From assembly GCA_003054665.1 (NCBI GenBank), contig QAYY01000001.1, positions 485,501 through 549,500 on the forward strand: a DNA stretch of 64,000 nucleotides, in the 5' to 3' direction. Of this stretch, positions 35,572 to 43,702 are shown one piece after another. Position numbers and translations under genes: made by a program. Every line of letters starts with the position of its first letter. The first letter of the stretch is position 1. The notes beneath the pieces were generated by a model, which ran no database searches, was not told the DNA's origin, and saw nothing but the letters and a program-made list of their open reading frames with translations. The DNA comes from Opitutaceae bacterium EW11. GTDB taxonomy: Bacteria > Verrucomicrobiota > Verrucomicrobiia > Opitutales > Opitutaceae.

Positions 35572-36603
35572 ATGACCGCCGTTCCCCTGAGATCGAATGA
35601 TGTCGACGACTTCCTCTCCGCTCCGCCTCCGCTCGCGGTGGACGCCGTGCGGGCGCTGGACGGCGATTTCCTCGTCCTCGGCGTGGGGGGAAAAATGGGC
35701 GCCTCGATCGCGCTCATGCTGCGACGGGCCCTGGCGGCGGCAGGAAAGCCGGAGACGACCGTGACCGGCGTCTCGCGTTTCAGCCGCCCCGAGCTGCGCG
35801 ACCGTCTCGAGCGGCAGGGCGTGCGAACGATCGCCTGCGACCTGACGGAGCCGGAACAGGTCGGACACCTGCCGCGCGTCGCAAACGTGATCTACCTCGT
35901 AGGCCAGAAATTCGGCACGACCGAGTCGCCTGAAACGACCTGGGTTCAGAACACCATTCCGGCCGCCCTCGTCGCACGCCACTTCTCCACGAGCCGCATC
36001 GTGGCGTTCTCCACCGGTTGCGTGTATCCGTTCGCGCCCGTCGGCGGACCGGGCTGCACCGAGGCGTCCGGCCTCTCGTTCGCCGGCGACTACGCGAGCT
36101 CCTGCATCGGACGAGAGCGGATCTTTTCGCATTATTCGCGCGCTCAGGGCACCCGCGTCGTGCTCTTCCGGCTCAACTACGCCGTCGAATTCCGGTACGG
36201 CGTGCTCGTCGACATCGCCGTTCGGGTCCGGGCCGGCGAGCCCGTCGACGTCACGACGGGATGGTTCAACTGCATCTGGCAAGGCGACGCCTGTGCGTAC
36301 GCGATCGCCTGTATTGCGCACGCGGCTACACCGGCCTGGATCATCAACGTCACCGGACAGGCCGTCCTTTCTGTCCGCGCGGTCGCGGAAGCCTTCGGAC
36401 GCCGTTTCGGCAAAGCGCCCGTCTTTACGGGCACCGAGGCCGGCACGGCCTGGCTGGCCGACGCGTCACGAAGCGTCCGGCTGTTCGGCGCGCCCCGGCA
36501 CGATCCGGAGCGGATGATTCAGCTGGTGGCCGACTATCTTGTCGCCGGTGGCGAGGTCCTGGGGAGGCCGACGCATTTCGAAGCCCGCGACGGCCAGTTC
36601 TGA
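35572..36603 (+). CDS. atypical NAD-dependent epimerase/dehydratase (extended SDR)
   Basis: A 343-residue protein from ATG 35572. Rossmann signature VLGVGGKMGASIALML (residues 36-51), then ANVIYLVGQKFGTTESPETTW, AFSTGCVYPF, and FRLNYAVEFRYGVLVDIA. At the place of the YxxxK catalytic motif it has Y174-ASS-C178 (GDYASSCIGRERIF): the tyrosine is kept and the lysine is replaced by cysteine. I recall similar wording in uncharacterised Planctomycetota/Verrucomicrobiota proteins, so this is probably a subfamily feature rather than decay. It is followed after seven bases by the DHDPS-like gene. Confidence 0.8.
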   Translation: MTAVPLRSNDVDDFLSAPPPLAVDAVRALDGDFLVLGVGGKMGASIALMLRRALAAAGKPETTVTGVSRFSRPELRDRLERQGVRTIACDLTEPEQVGHLPRVANVIYLVGQKFGTTESPETTWVQNTIPAALVARHFSTSRIVAFSTGCVYPFAPVGGPGCTEASGLSFAGDYASSCIGRERIFSHYSRAQGTRVVLFRLNYAVEFRYGVLVDIAVRVRAGEPVDVTTGWFNCIWQGDACAYAIACIAHAATPAWIINVTGQAVLSVRAVAEAFGRRFGKAPVFTGTEAGTAWLADASRSVRLFGAPRHDPERMIQLVADYLVAGGEVLGRPTHFEARDGQF

Positions 36604-36610
36604 GCTTTCC

Positions 36611-37657
36611 ATGGATATCCGTTCCCACCTTCTTGCGGGCCAGGCGATACCCGCACATCCCCTCGCCCTGGATTCGCGCCGGCGTTTTTCCGAAAGGCAC
36701 CAACGCGCGCTCACCCGGTATTATCTCGAATCGGGCGTAGGCGGGCTGGCCGTGGCCGTCCACTCCACCCAATTCGAGATTCGCGAACCGAAACACGGCC
36801 TGCTCCGGCCCGTGCTCGAACTCGCCGCGGAGACAGCCCGTGAAACCGTCCCGCTCACGGGGCACGAGGTCGCGCTCATCGCCGGAGTTTGCGGCAGGAC
36901 GATCCAGGCGGTGTCCGAGGCGGCTCTGGCGCGCGACCTGGGCTATCACGCCGCTCTCGTCAGCATGGCCGCCCTCGCGAGCGAAAAAGAGTCGTTCATC
37001 CTGAACCATCTGAAAACCGTGGCCGAGACCATGCCGATCATCGGCTTTTATCTCCAGCCGACCGTCGGCGGACGTGTATTCACCGTGGCCTTCTGGCGGG
37101 CGGTGGCGGAAATCCCGAACCTCGTCGCAATCAAGATCGCTCCGTTCAACCGATATCAGACGGTCGATGTCGTCCGGGCGACCGTCGAGGTCGGCCGCGA
37201 GGATCTGGCGCTCTACACCGGAAACGACGACGCGCTGGTCACCGATCTTCTCACGCCGTTTCAGTTCGAGCGCGATCATGCGACTGTCACGCGGCGGATC
37301 GTCGGCGGACTTCTGGGCCACTGGGGCGTGTGGACCCGGGCGGCAGCCGCCCTCTTCGAACAAATCAAGGTGGTCCGAAACCAGCCCGTCCTCGACGCCG
37401 CGTGGCTGACGCGAGCGGCCGCCGTGACCGACATGAACGCTGCGGTGTTCGACCCCGCGCACCAATTCGCCGGATGCATTCCGGGCATCCTCGAAGTGCT
37501 GCGCCGCCAGGGGCTCGTGCACTCGCGCTGCTGTCTCGATCCGCGTGAGTCGCTTTCTCCTGGGCAAGCTCAGGAACTCACCCGGGTGTCCGCCGCCTAT
37601 CCCGAGTTGACCGACGACATTTTTGTCGCGCAGAACCTGGACCGCTGGCTTCGCTGA
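36611..37657 (+). CDS. DHDPS/NAL-family aldolase
   Basis: A 348-residue TIM-barrel protein from ATG 36611, overlapping no neighbour but only seven bases after the epimerase. Schiff-base lysine K175 in NLVAIKIAPFNRY and tyrosine Y147 in IIGFYLQPTVGG are at the family positions; the G-x-GG entry (SGVGGLAVAV) replaces the usual GTTGE. The family condenses or cleaves pyruvate with an aldehyde (dihydrodipicolinate, N-acetylneuraminate, 2-keto-3-deoxy sugar acids, hydroxyproline derivatives). It is about 50 residues longer than classical DapA, with an extended C-terminus. Together with the epimerase it suggests a sugar-acid or amino-acid catabolic route, not lysine synthesis. Confidence 0.85.
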   Translation: MDIRSHLLAGQAIPAHPLALDSRRRFSERHQRALTRYYLESGVGGLAVAVHSTQFEIREPKHGLLRPVLELAAETARETVPLTGHEVALIAGVCGRTIQAVSEAALARDLGYHAALVSMAALASEKESFILNHLKTVAETMPIIGFYLQPTVGGRVFTVAFWRAVAEIPNLVAIKIAPFNRYQTVDVVRATVEVGREDLALYTGNDDALVTDLLTPFQFERDHATVTRRIVGGLLGHWGVWTRAAAALFEQIKVVRNQPVLDAAWLTRAAAVTDMNAAVFDPAHQFAGCIPGILEVLRRQGLVHSRCCLDPRESLSPGQAQELTRVSAAYPELTDDIFVAQNLDRWLR

Positions 37658-37691
37658 AACGCGGGCCGCGCAGGCCTGCTCGCGAATCTCC

Positions 37692-38849
37692 ATGAACCTC
37701 CCGGAAACCTGCGAGGAACTGCTCGCTCAGATGGTCTCGTTCGACACGGTCAACGCCCGTTACGCCGGGCGGACGAGCGGCGAGGGCGCGCTCGCGAAAC
37801 ATCTGGAGGTCCTGGCGTCGGCTTGGGGGCTCTCGCACCGCCGTTACCCTGTGGCCGAGGGAGCGTTTAATCTTCTCGTGTTCCGCGAGACCGCGCCGGG
37901 ACGCGAGTGGCTCCTTTTCGAGAGCCACCTCGACACGGTCGGGGTGCAGGGCATGACCGTTCCGCCGTTTTCCCTGACCCGCTCGGGGTCGCGGCTCCAG
38001 GGCCGCGGTGCCTGCGACACGAAAGCCTCCGGCGCAGCCATGCTCTGGGCACTGCGGACGAGTCCGTCGTCGAAGCTCCGATGGCCCAATGTCGGCGTAC
38101 TCTTCACTGTCGACGAAGAGGCAGGCATGACGGGAGCCTCCGCCTTCGCACGAAACGATCTCCCGCACTGGCCCGGACAATTGGCCGGCATCGTCGTGGG
38201 AGAGCCCACGGAGCTGAAGCCCGTCGCGGCGCACAACGGCGTGGTCCGCTGGACCACCGTCACGCGCGGCCGGTCCGCGCACTCCTCGGATCCTTCCCGA
38301 GGCAGCTCCGCCATTCTCGCGATGCTCCGAGTGATTTCGAAAATGGAGGAGAGCTACATTCCGGCCGTATCCAGGCGCAGGCACCCGCTGACCGGAGCCG
38401 CAGCCTGCAGCATCAACGTCATCCGCGGAGGAACGCAGGTGAACGTCATCCCCGATCGCTGCGAGATCGAAGTCGACCGGCGGCTGATTCCGGGCGAAAC
38501 CGCCGCCGAGGCGCTTCAGGAGCGGGACCGGATCCTGGCGCCGCTGCAGGGAACTCCGGATACAGGACCGGTCGAGCATCTGCCTCCCTACGTCCTCCCT
38601 CCGCTCGCGCCGGAAGCGAACCTCGCGTTTCTCGAGCGGCTCGCGCCTGCGCTGACCGCCCAGGGGCTGTCTTCGGAGCCGACCGGCGCGCGTTATGTCA
38701 CGAACGCGAGCTGCTACGGCGCAGCAGGCGCGCCCGCCGTGGTCCTGGGCCCGGGCAGCATCGCTCAAGCCCACACCGCCGACGAGTGGCTGGAGAGCGA
38801 ACAGCTCCGGGCAGCGGTCGAACTTTACCGGGCGGTCGTTTTGGCATGA
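37692..38849 (+). CDS. M20-family amidohydrolase/deacylase (ArgE/DapE-like)
   Basis: A 385-residue protein from ATG 37692, 34 bases after the DHDPS-like gene. Metal and catalytic residues are intact: H79 and D81 in ESHLDTV, D109 in GRGACDTKASG, E142 in VDEEAGMTG, E in VVGEPTELKP, and a C-terminal His in SIAQAHTADEW. The dimerisation domain starts near HNGVVRWTTVTRGRSAHSS. The family hydrolyses N-acyl amino acids and related amides using two zinc ions. No signal peptide; cytoplasmic. Within this operon it would deacylate an N-acyl substrate or intermediate. Confidence 0.88.
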   Translation: MNLPETCEELLAQMVSFDTVNARYAGRTSGEGALAKHLEVLASAWGLSHRRYPVAEGAFNLLVFRETAPGREWLLFESHLDTVGVQGMTVPPFSLTRSGSRLQGRGACDTKASGAAMLWALRTSPSSKLRWPNVGVLFTVDEEAGMTGASAFARNDLPHWPGQLAGIVVGEPTELKPVAAHNGVVRWTTVTRGRSAHSSDPSRGSSAILAMLRVISKMEESYIPAVSRRRHPLTGAAACSINVIRGGTQVNVIPDRCEIEVDRRLIPGETAAEALQERDRILAPLQGTPDTGPVEHLPPYVLPPLAPEANLAFLERLAPALTAQGLSSEPTGARYVTNASCYGAAGAPAVVLGPGSIAQAHTADEWLESEQLRAAVELYRAVVLA

Positions 38850-38965
38850 GCGAGACTCCGCCCGCCCGCTCTCCGCGATCATCTCTGTCGTGGGCAACGT
38901 GCAGCGTTGATTGCGCGCGGAGTGCGCCGTAGGGATGTCGGCCACCCCACCCATCTGTCGCTTCC

Positions 38966-39610
38966 ATGCCTACTTCAACTCGCTCCCCAGCAAAACGTAA
39001 GCGCTCGCTCCCGGTGCGGGAGCGTCTGCTCCGCGCCGCCACCAAGCTCTTCGCCCGCTCCGGCTTCGACGGGACCACCGTCGACGAGGTGGTGGACACG
39101 GCCGGCGTCAACAAGCGCATGGTGTATCACTATTTTGGTAACAAGGAGCAGCTGTATCAGGAGGTGCTCGCGGAGGCCTACCGAAGCCTGGAGGTGCTGG
39201 AGACCGAGACGCTCGCGGACGGAAAGGACATCGACAGCATCACCGCCCACATCGTCCGCATGTACTTCGACTTTCTCGCCGGCCACCCTGAGTTCGTCCG
39301 ACTCCTCCTCTGGGAGAATCTCAACGACGGCCGCGGGCTCGACAACGCCGGCGACCGGTTGACGAAAGACCCGATGGTCAACGCCCTCGAAAAACTGCTG
39401 CAGAAGGGCATCGCCGAGGGCCGCATCCGCCCGGACATGGATGCCCGGCACCTTCTGATCAGTCTCATCGGGCTCTGCATGGTGTACCGCTCGAATCGCT
39501 ACACGCTTTCCCGCGCGCTTCACATGGACCTGGGTTCGCCCCGGGTGCTCGACGACGGCGTGCGCCACGTGACGCGTCTGCTTCTCGAGGGCATCAAGTC
39601 GCCGAAGTGA
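38966..39610 (+). CDS. TetR/AcrR-family transcriptional regulator
   Basis: A 214-residue protein from ATG 38966. The TetR HTH lies at about residues 18-65: RERLLRAATKLFARSGFDGTTVDEVVDTAGVNKRMVYHYFGNKEQLY. The C-terminal helical ligand domain (YFDFLAGHPEFVRLLLWENLNDGRG) resembles the TetR_C group of RutR-like or CerR-like proteins. It is 116 bases after the M20 gene, in the same direction, and is a candidate for the protein that binds the GTAACY palindromes, although none of them lies at its own promoter. Confidence 0.88.
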   Translation: MPTSTRSPAKRKRSLPVRERLLRAATKLFARSGFDGTTVDEVVDTAGVNKRMVYHYFGNKEQLYQEVLAEAYRSLEVLETETLADGKDIDSITAHIVRMYFDFLAGHPEFVRLLLWENLNDGRGLDNAGDRLTKDPMVNALEKLLQKGIAEGRIRPDMDARHLLISLIGLCMVYRSNRYTLSRALHMDLGSPRVLDDGVRHVTRLLLEGIKSPK

Positions 39611-39647
39611 CCCCTGGACGGCGCGCCGCCCGGGAACGCGGTCTCGC

Positions 39648-41042
39648 TTAAGGAGCCGGCACGGCCGAGCACGCGCACACCGGAACAGGCGTGGGCCCGA
39701 GCGGAAGCTGGGAGCCAACCTCGTTCTCGGATGTGCCCGTCAACCGGATACCGAGGAGCTCCGCACAGCAGGACAACTCGGGGCGGTAATCGCCGTAGGT
39801 CATCACCACGTGCGTTCCGTCCAGGCATTCGAGGAAGCGCCGAGAGGACGGGATGTGCACGCGAATCTGCGTGTGGCAGGTCGGCTGTTTGGCCACCGCA
39901 AGCGCCCGCCCCGGGTGCACGCACAGTTCGGACAAGCCCGCGCCGATGCGGGCGAGCGTCACCGCCCGGTTTCCCGGCAGGCGCACTTCCGGCGAGACGC
40001 CCCGGCCGCTTTCGTGGTGCCGGAGCAGCCGGTACGACAGGCGCTCTCCGCCGACGCACCGGGGCGCCGTGCAGTGCGCCAGATCGATGCAATCGGTGGA
40101 ATGAATGATCGGATTGGCGATCCAGACAAATCCCGCCGACAAGGCTTTCAGAAGGAACAGCGTCACGGCGGCATCGAGGTCGCCCTCGCACGCGCCGATC
40201 GCGTCCGCCGAGTCGTTCAGGGCCGACAGCGCCAGGCAGCTGGTCGTATTCAGTTCCCCGATCATGGCGAAGCACGCCATCGACAACGCGTCCGCGGAAT
40301 GCTCCTGGAGAAGCCGCCGCATCGCCACGATCACGCGGGCGGCCCGGATGACGTCGGTGTGATTCGCCCCCATGAACAGCGTCGTGCGCGCGGTCCAGTC
40401 GTCCGCCACCGGCGACGCCTCGCCGTCCGTCACGCGCCGAAACGCGGTGTAGAGCTCGGTCGCCTCGAGAGGCGTTACCTCGCATCCCAGCGCCTGGCGA
40501 AATCGCTCGGGGTCGCGGGTGCTGTTGATGACCCACGGCTCCGTTTCGCCGATTTTCAGAATCCTCGCGGAGCGCAAGCGCTGCACCGCCTGGTGAGCGT
40601 TCGCGTACCGATGCAGGTCCTCGCGCTGGCCGATCCAGCGGGCGGCGCGGCCTCGAAGCCGCCGGTGCGCGAAGAAGTCGGTGCACGCCGGATGCGCGTT
40701 GCGCTCCAGCAGCTGCGCTCCGAGCGCGGGGGTGAGGAACCCCGGCAGATACGCGTTCGCCAAGCCGGCGTGCGCCAGAGATTCCGCCAGCTCCACCAGC
40801 CATGGCTGGACCGCGCCGCTCAGCGGCAGCAGCACTGCGGTCTTGCTCTTCAGCTCGAGGGTAACCGCCGCGAGTTCCGTGGCGTTGTCCACCAGGCGAA
40901 AATCGAGGGGCGCCGGCGAGCCGGCGCGCAGTTCGGCGCAAAGTTCATCGAACACCCTGCGCAGTCTCGCCTGATCCGGCCAATAGACCGGACTGGCGAA
41001 GGCAATCACGGGAAGCGCGTAGTAGGTCTGCAGTGCATTCAT
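39648..41042 (-). CDS. L-fucose/L-arabinose isomerase-family protein
   Basis: A 464-residue protein from ATG at 41042; longer upstream frames overlap the next gene. C-terminal half shows the FucI-type metal site: MIGELNTTSCLALSALND, ACEGDLDAAVTLFLLKAL with E286, and DLAHCTAPR with H323. The N-terminal part is divergent from FucI (ASPVYWPDQARLRRVFDELCAEL). The family isomerises aldoses to ketoses using Mn2+. It is 44 bases downstream of the large glycosidase-like gene on the same strand. Fucose or another deoxy/pentose sugar fits, but relatives of this shape are uncharacterised. Confidence 0.72.
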   Translation of the reverse strand: MNALQTYYALPVIAFASPVYWPDQARLRRVFDELCAELRAGSPAPLDFRLVDNATELAAVTLELKSKTAVLLPLSGAVQPWLVELAESLAHAGLANAYLPGFLTPALGAQLLERNAHPACTDFFAHRRLRGRAARWIGQREDLHRYANAHQAVQRLRSARILKIGETEPWVINSTRDPERFRQALGCEVTPLEATELYTAFRRVTDGEASPVADDWTARTTLFMGANHTDVIRAARVIVAMRRLLQEHSADALSMACFAMIGELNTTSCLALSALNDSADAIGACEGDLDAAVTLFLLKALSAGFVWIANPIIHSTDCIDLAHCTAPRCVGGERLSYRLLRHHESGRGVSPEVRLPGNRAVTLARIGAGLSELCVHPGRALAVAKQPTCHTQIRVHIPSSRRFLECLDGTHVVMTYGDYRPELSCCAELLGIRLTGTSENEVGSQLPLGPTPVPVCACSAVPAP

Positions 41043-41086
41043 GGGAAAAAAGCCGCGACCGTCCGCTTTGGCCGGTCTGCCGGGCA

Positions 41087-43504
41087 TCACCGTTTCGCTC
41101 GGGCATGCCTCCTCCCCCACCGCCATAAGACCGGCTCGAGAACGCCGAACTGGTCGGTCAGCAGCCCCTCGTAACCGCAAGGCCGATCGTCCCAGTGGCG
41201 CCAATCCACGCCGCTTTTGTTGCCGCCAAACACCCGCGCGCCGGCCAGGCCGGCGCAGAGCCGCTCGAGGATCCTGTCCGCCTCGCGCGTCAGCCCGCAG
41301 TGGTAGAGCCCCATCACGAAGTGGCGGGCCTGGGCGTGGGTGCGTCCGCCGTTTTGGTAATAGCCAAACGGATACCCTTGGGCGATGTCGGCCAGATCGT
41401 CGTCGGGGATGGGCCGGAGATTCCCCGGCAATCCGAGGACGGGGTCCGGCATTCCCACCAGCTTCGCCTCCGCGAGAAGGCGGCTCATCACGCGTCGCGC
41501 CTCGGGAGTATCGAGCAAGCCTTCAGCCACCGCGGCCCCGTTCACCGGCAGAAAAGCGTAATCGTGCAGCCGTCCCTCCTTGCACCGCCACCCCGCGAGC
41601 CAGCCGGTAGCGTCGTTCCAAAAAGTCCGCCGGAAGTTCCTTCGGAGCGTCGTCGCCCAGAGCGAGAGCCCGGCCGCCTCGTCGCGTTCGCCAAAACGCC
41701 TCAGGCCTGCGGTCAGGGCGTTCAAGGCTCCGTAGAGAATGGCGTTCGCAAACGCGTCCTTCCATCCAAACGAAATCACGTCGAACCAGCACGTGCTCCA
41801 TTGCGCCGTCCCGCTGACACCCGTTCGGAAAGGACTTTCGATCAGTCCGTCCGCGTCGAGATCGCGCCCGCGCGCCGCATTCAGTTTCGACAAGATCCAC
41901 GGCCGGAATTCCCGGAACCAGGCCGGCGTGGCCTCGTTTCGCAGGTAGTCTCCGAGGCCGCGGAGAGCGGAGGCGCCGGTCATGAGGTACTCGTCGTCCG
42001 CGTCGTGCGAGGAGCCGCCCTCCACCAGCCGCCCGGCGGCGTACCCGGGGCCTCCGGTCAGCCAGCGCTCGAGCGAAAACCGCAAGAACTCGCCGGCGGG
42101 CAGCCCGGGAAGAACGGGGCCGAGGCGCAGCGACACCGCGGACCAGGTATCCATGCAGATCGGACAATGAATCGACGCGCCGTTGTTGCTCAGCGTGCCG
42201 GTGTCGGCTCGAAACGTCAGCGCGGTCCACTGCGTGCGGGCCAACGCGCGTTGCGCCGACCGGGGCGCACCCGGGCGCAGCGAGGGTTTCGGCATCGCCG
42301 GGCGGAGCGTCACCACCGCGCGGTGCCGGCCCGCCGCCAGAAAATACAGTCCTTCCGGAGTGGCCGTCTCTCCCACTTTCAACTCCAGGGTGTTCAGATC
42401 CTGCGATCTCCAGCAGTCGCTTCGCGCCCAGGCAGCCGAACGGGTCGAGGCGATCCTCCAGGTCCCGCAGCCGGGCAGATTCAGCAGCGCCGGAAGCTCG
42501 ATCCCTCCTGTCTCGCCCACCGTGCGGGGTCGGCCCAGGACGTGGGACGGCGTCGCGCTGTTGCGCAGTCCGATCACCCAGGCGGCGCTGTGCCAGGCGA
42601 GCGCCGCCTTCTTCGAAAACCGTTCGAGCTCCAGCCGAAGCCCCGACGGAGCGACGCGCCACACGATCCGGTACCGCTGACCTCCCGAGGAGAACAGGTA
42701 CCGCACGGTGGCTCCCAGCACCTGCACGGTTCCGTCCAGGTCGCACCGCGTCGTCGGCGCGATCGAGGGAGGCGTTCCCAGGAGGTGCAGCTGCGGTCCC
42801 TGAAAGAACTGCGGTGGACGGGTCGCCAACAGATTCGGCGACGCGACGCCAGGCGTCTCCACCGACAGACCTAGATGGGAGAAACCGGGGCGCCCGAGAA
42901 CAAACCCGACTTCGAAGTCCCGCGTGCCATACCGCACGGCGCCATCCTCCACGACCGCCGACACGCCGCGCGGCAGAGTCTTCACGTCGATGCCGGACAC
43001 CCGAAGCAGCCTTTCTTTTCGCGGGGCCAGCGGCTCGAGCAGTTCTCCTTCGAGGACGAAGGCGGACATCGCCAGGTTCCACGGAGTCCATCCGCCGTCG
43101 ATTCCGGATTGGCGGATTTCGAGGATCACGCCGCTGGTCTCGATCTGCGGGAGCGGTATCCACTCCACCGATCCGGGCACCGGCGGCCGCAAGCCGCGGC
43201 GGTGGCAGATTTCCCGCCAGCGTCCCGCCTGAAACGCCAGAACCCGCAGAGCGGCGACCCAGTCGTGGTCCTGGCGGCTGCCGCATTTGTGATACCCCGG
43301 ACCGCGTTGCAGTCCCAAGCGGTGCAGGCACGCCCGCCCGTGGAGGCGGACGATCCTCTGGTGAACGATGCGGTTCGACGGCAGATTGTCCTCCTCCGGC
43401 AGCGGCGTTGTCCAAATCGCGCGGCCTGCATCCAGACGACAACGGGTGCAAAGGTCGCCCATCGGGGGCTCGTGATCGGCGACGGCGAGAAGGTCCTGCA
43501 GCAT
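41087..43504 (-). CDS. large (alpha/alpha) six-hairpin glycosidase-like protein
   Basis: An 805-residue protein if it starts at 43504 (MLQDLLAVADHEPP); the frame continues to 43699, which would run into the divergent promoter. The N-terminal half is beta-rich (LRVSGIDVKTLPRGVSAVVEDG). The C-terminal third is an alpha/alpha toroid: DADGLIESPFRTGVSGTAQWSTCWFDVISFGWKDAFANAILYGAL, and QNGGRTHAQARHFVMGLYHCGLTREADRIL, as in GH15/63/94-like enzymes, with acidic residues at hairpin ends. I cannot assign a family. No signal peptide is evident, suggesting a cytoplasmic enzyme acting on imported oligosaccharides. Confidence 0.6.
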   Translation of the reverse strand: MLQDLLAVADHEPPMGDLCTRCRLDAGRAIWTTPLPEEDNLPSNRIVHQRIVRLHGRACLHRLGLQRGPGYHKCGSRQDHDWVAALRVLAFQAGRWREICHRRGLRPPVPGSVEWIPLPQIETSGVILEIRQSGIDGGWTPWNLAMSAFVLEGELLEPLAPRKERLLRVSGIDVKTLPRGVSAVVEDGAVRYGTRDFEVGFVLGRPGFSHLGLSVETPGVASPNLLATRPPQFFQGPQLHLLGTPPSIAPTTRCDLDGTVQVLGATVRYLFSSGGQRYRIVWRVAPSGLRLELERFSKKAALAWHSAAWVIGLRNSATPSHVLGRPRTVGETGGIELPALLNLPGCGTWRIASTRSAAWARSDCWRSQDLNTLELKVGETATPEGLYFLAAGRHRAVVTLRPAMPKPSLRPGAPRSAQRALARTQWTALTFRADTGTLSNNGASIHCPICMDTWSAVSLRLGPVLPGLPAGEFLRFSLERWLTGGPGYAAGRLVEGGSSHDADDEYLMTGASALRGLGDYLRNEATPAWFREFRPWILSKLNAARGRDLDADGLIESPFRTGVSGTAQWSTCWFDVISFGWKDAFANAILYGALNALTAGLRRFGERDEAAGLSLWATTLRRNFRRTFWNDATGWLAGWRCKEGRLHDYAFLPVNGAAVAEGLLDTPEARRVMSRLLAEAKLVGMPDPVLGLPGNLRPIPDDDLADIAQGYPFGYYQNGGRTHAQARHFVMGLYHCGLTREADRILERLCAGLAGARVFGGNKSGVDWRHWDDRPCGYEGLLTDQFGVLEPVLWRWGRRHARAKR

Positions 43505-43702
43505 GGCTTGCGTGATTGGGGGGAGCGGAGCGCGGCGGCTCTTTCGCGAGTGGGGAAGATCGGCCGCGGAAGCAGGAGAAGACGCTCCGAGGTCAAATGC
43601 GACCGGGCGGAAATGTATCCTTTGGGAATTGTTTGGTGCGCCGTGGAACGCCGGCGGCTTTGCGGTTGCAAGGGGTCCTCCGCCGCCCGCATCTGCCACG
43701 AC

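Noticed and set aside
40865-40882. GTAACC-like sequence in the isomerase gene and similar ones at 21810 and 41172
   Set aside because: Single half-sites within coding DNA, no inverted partner at four bases.
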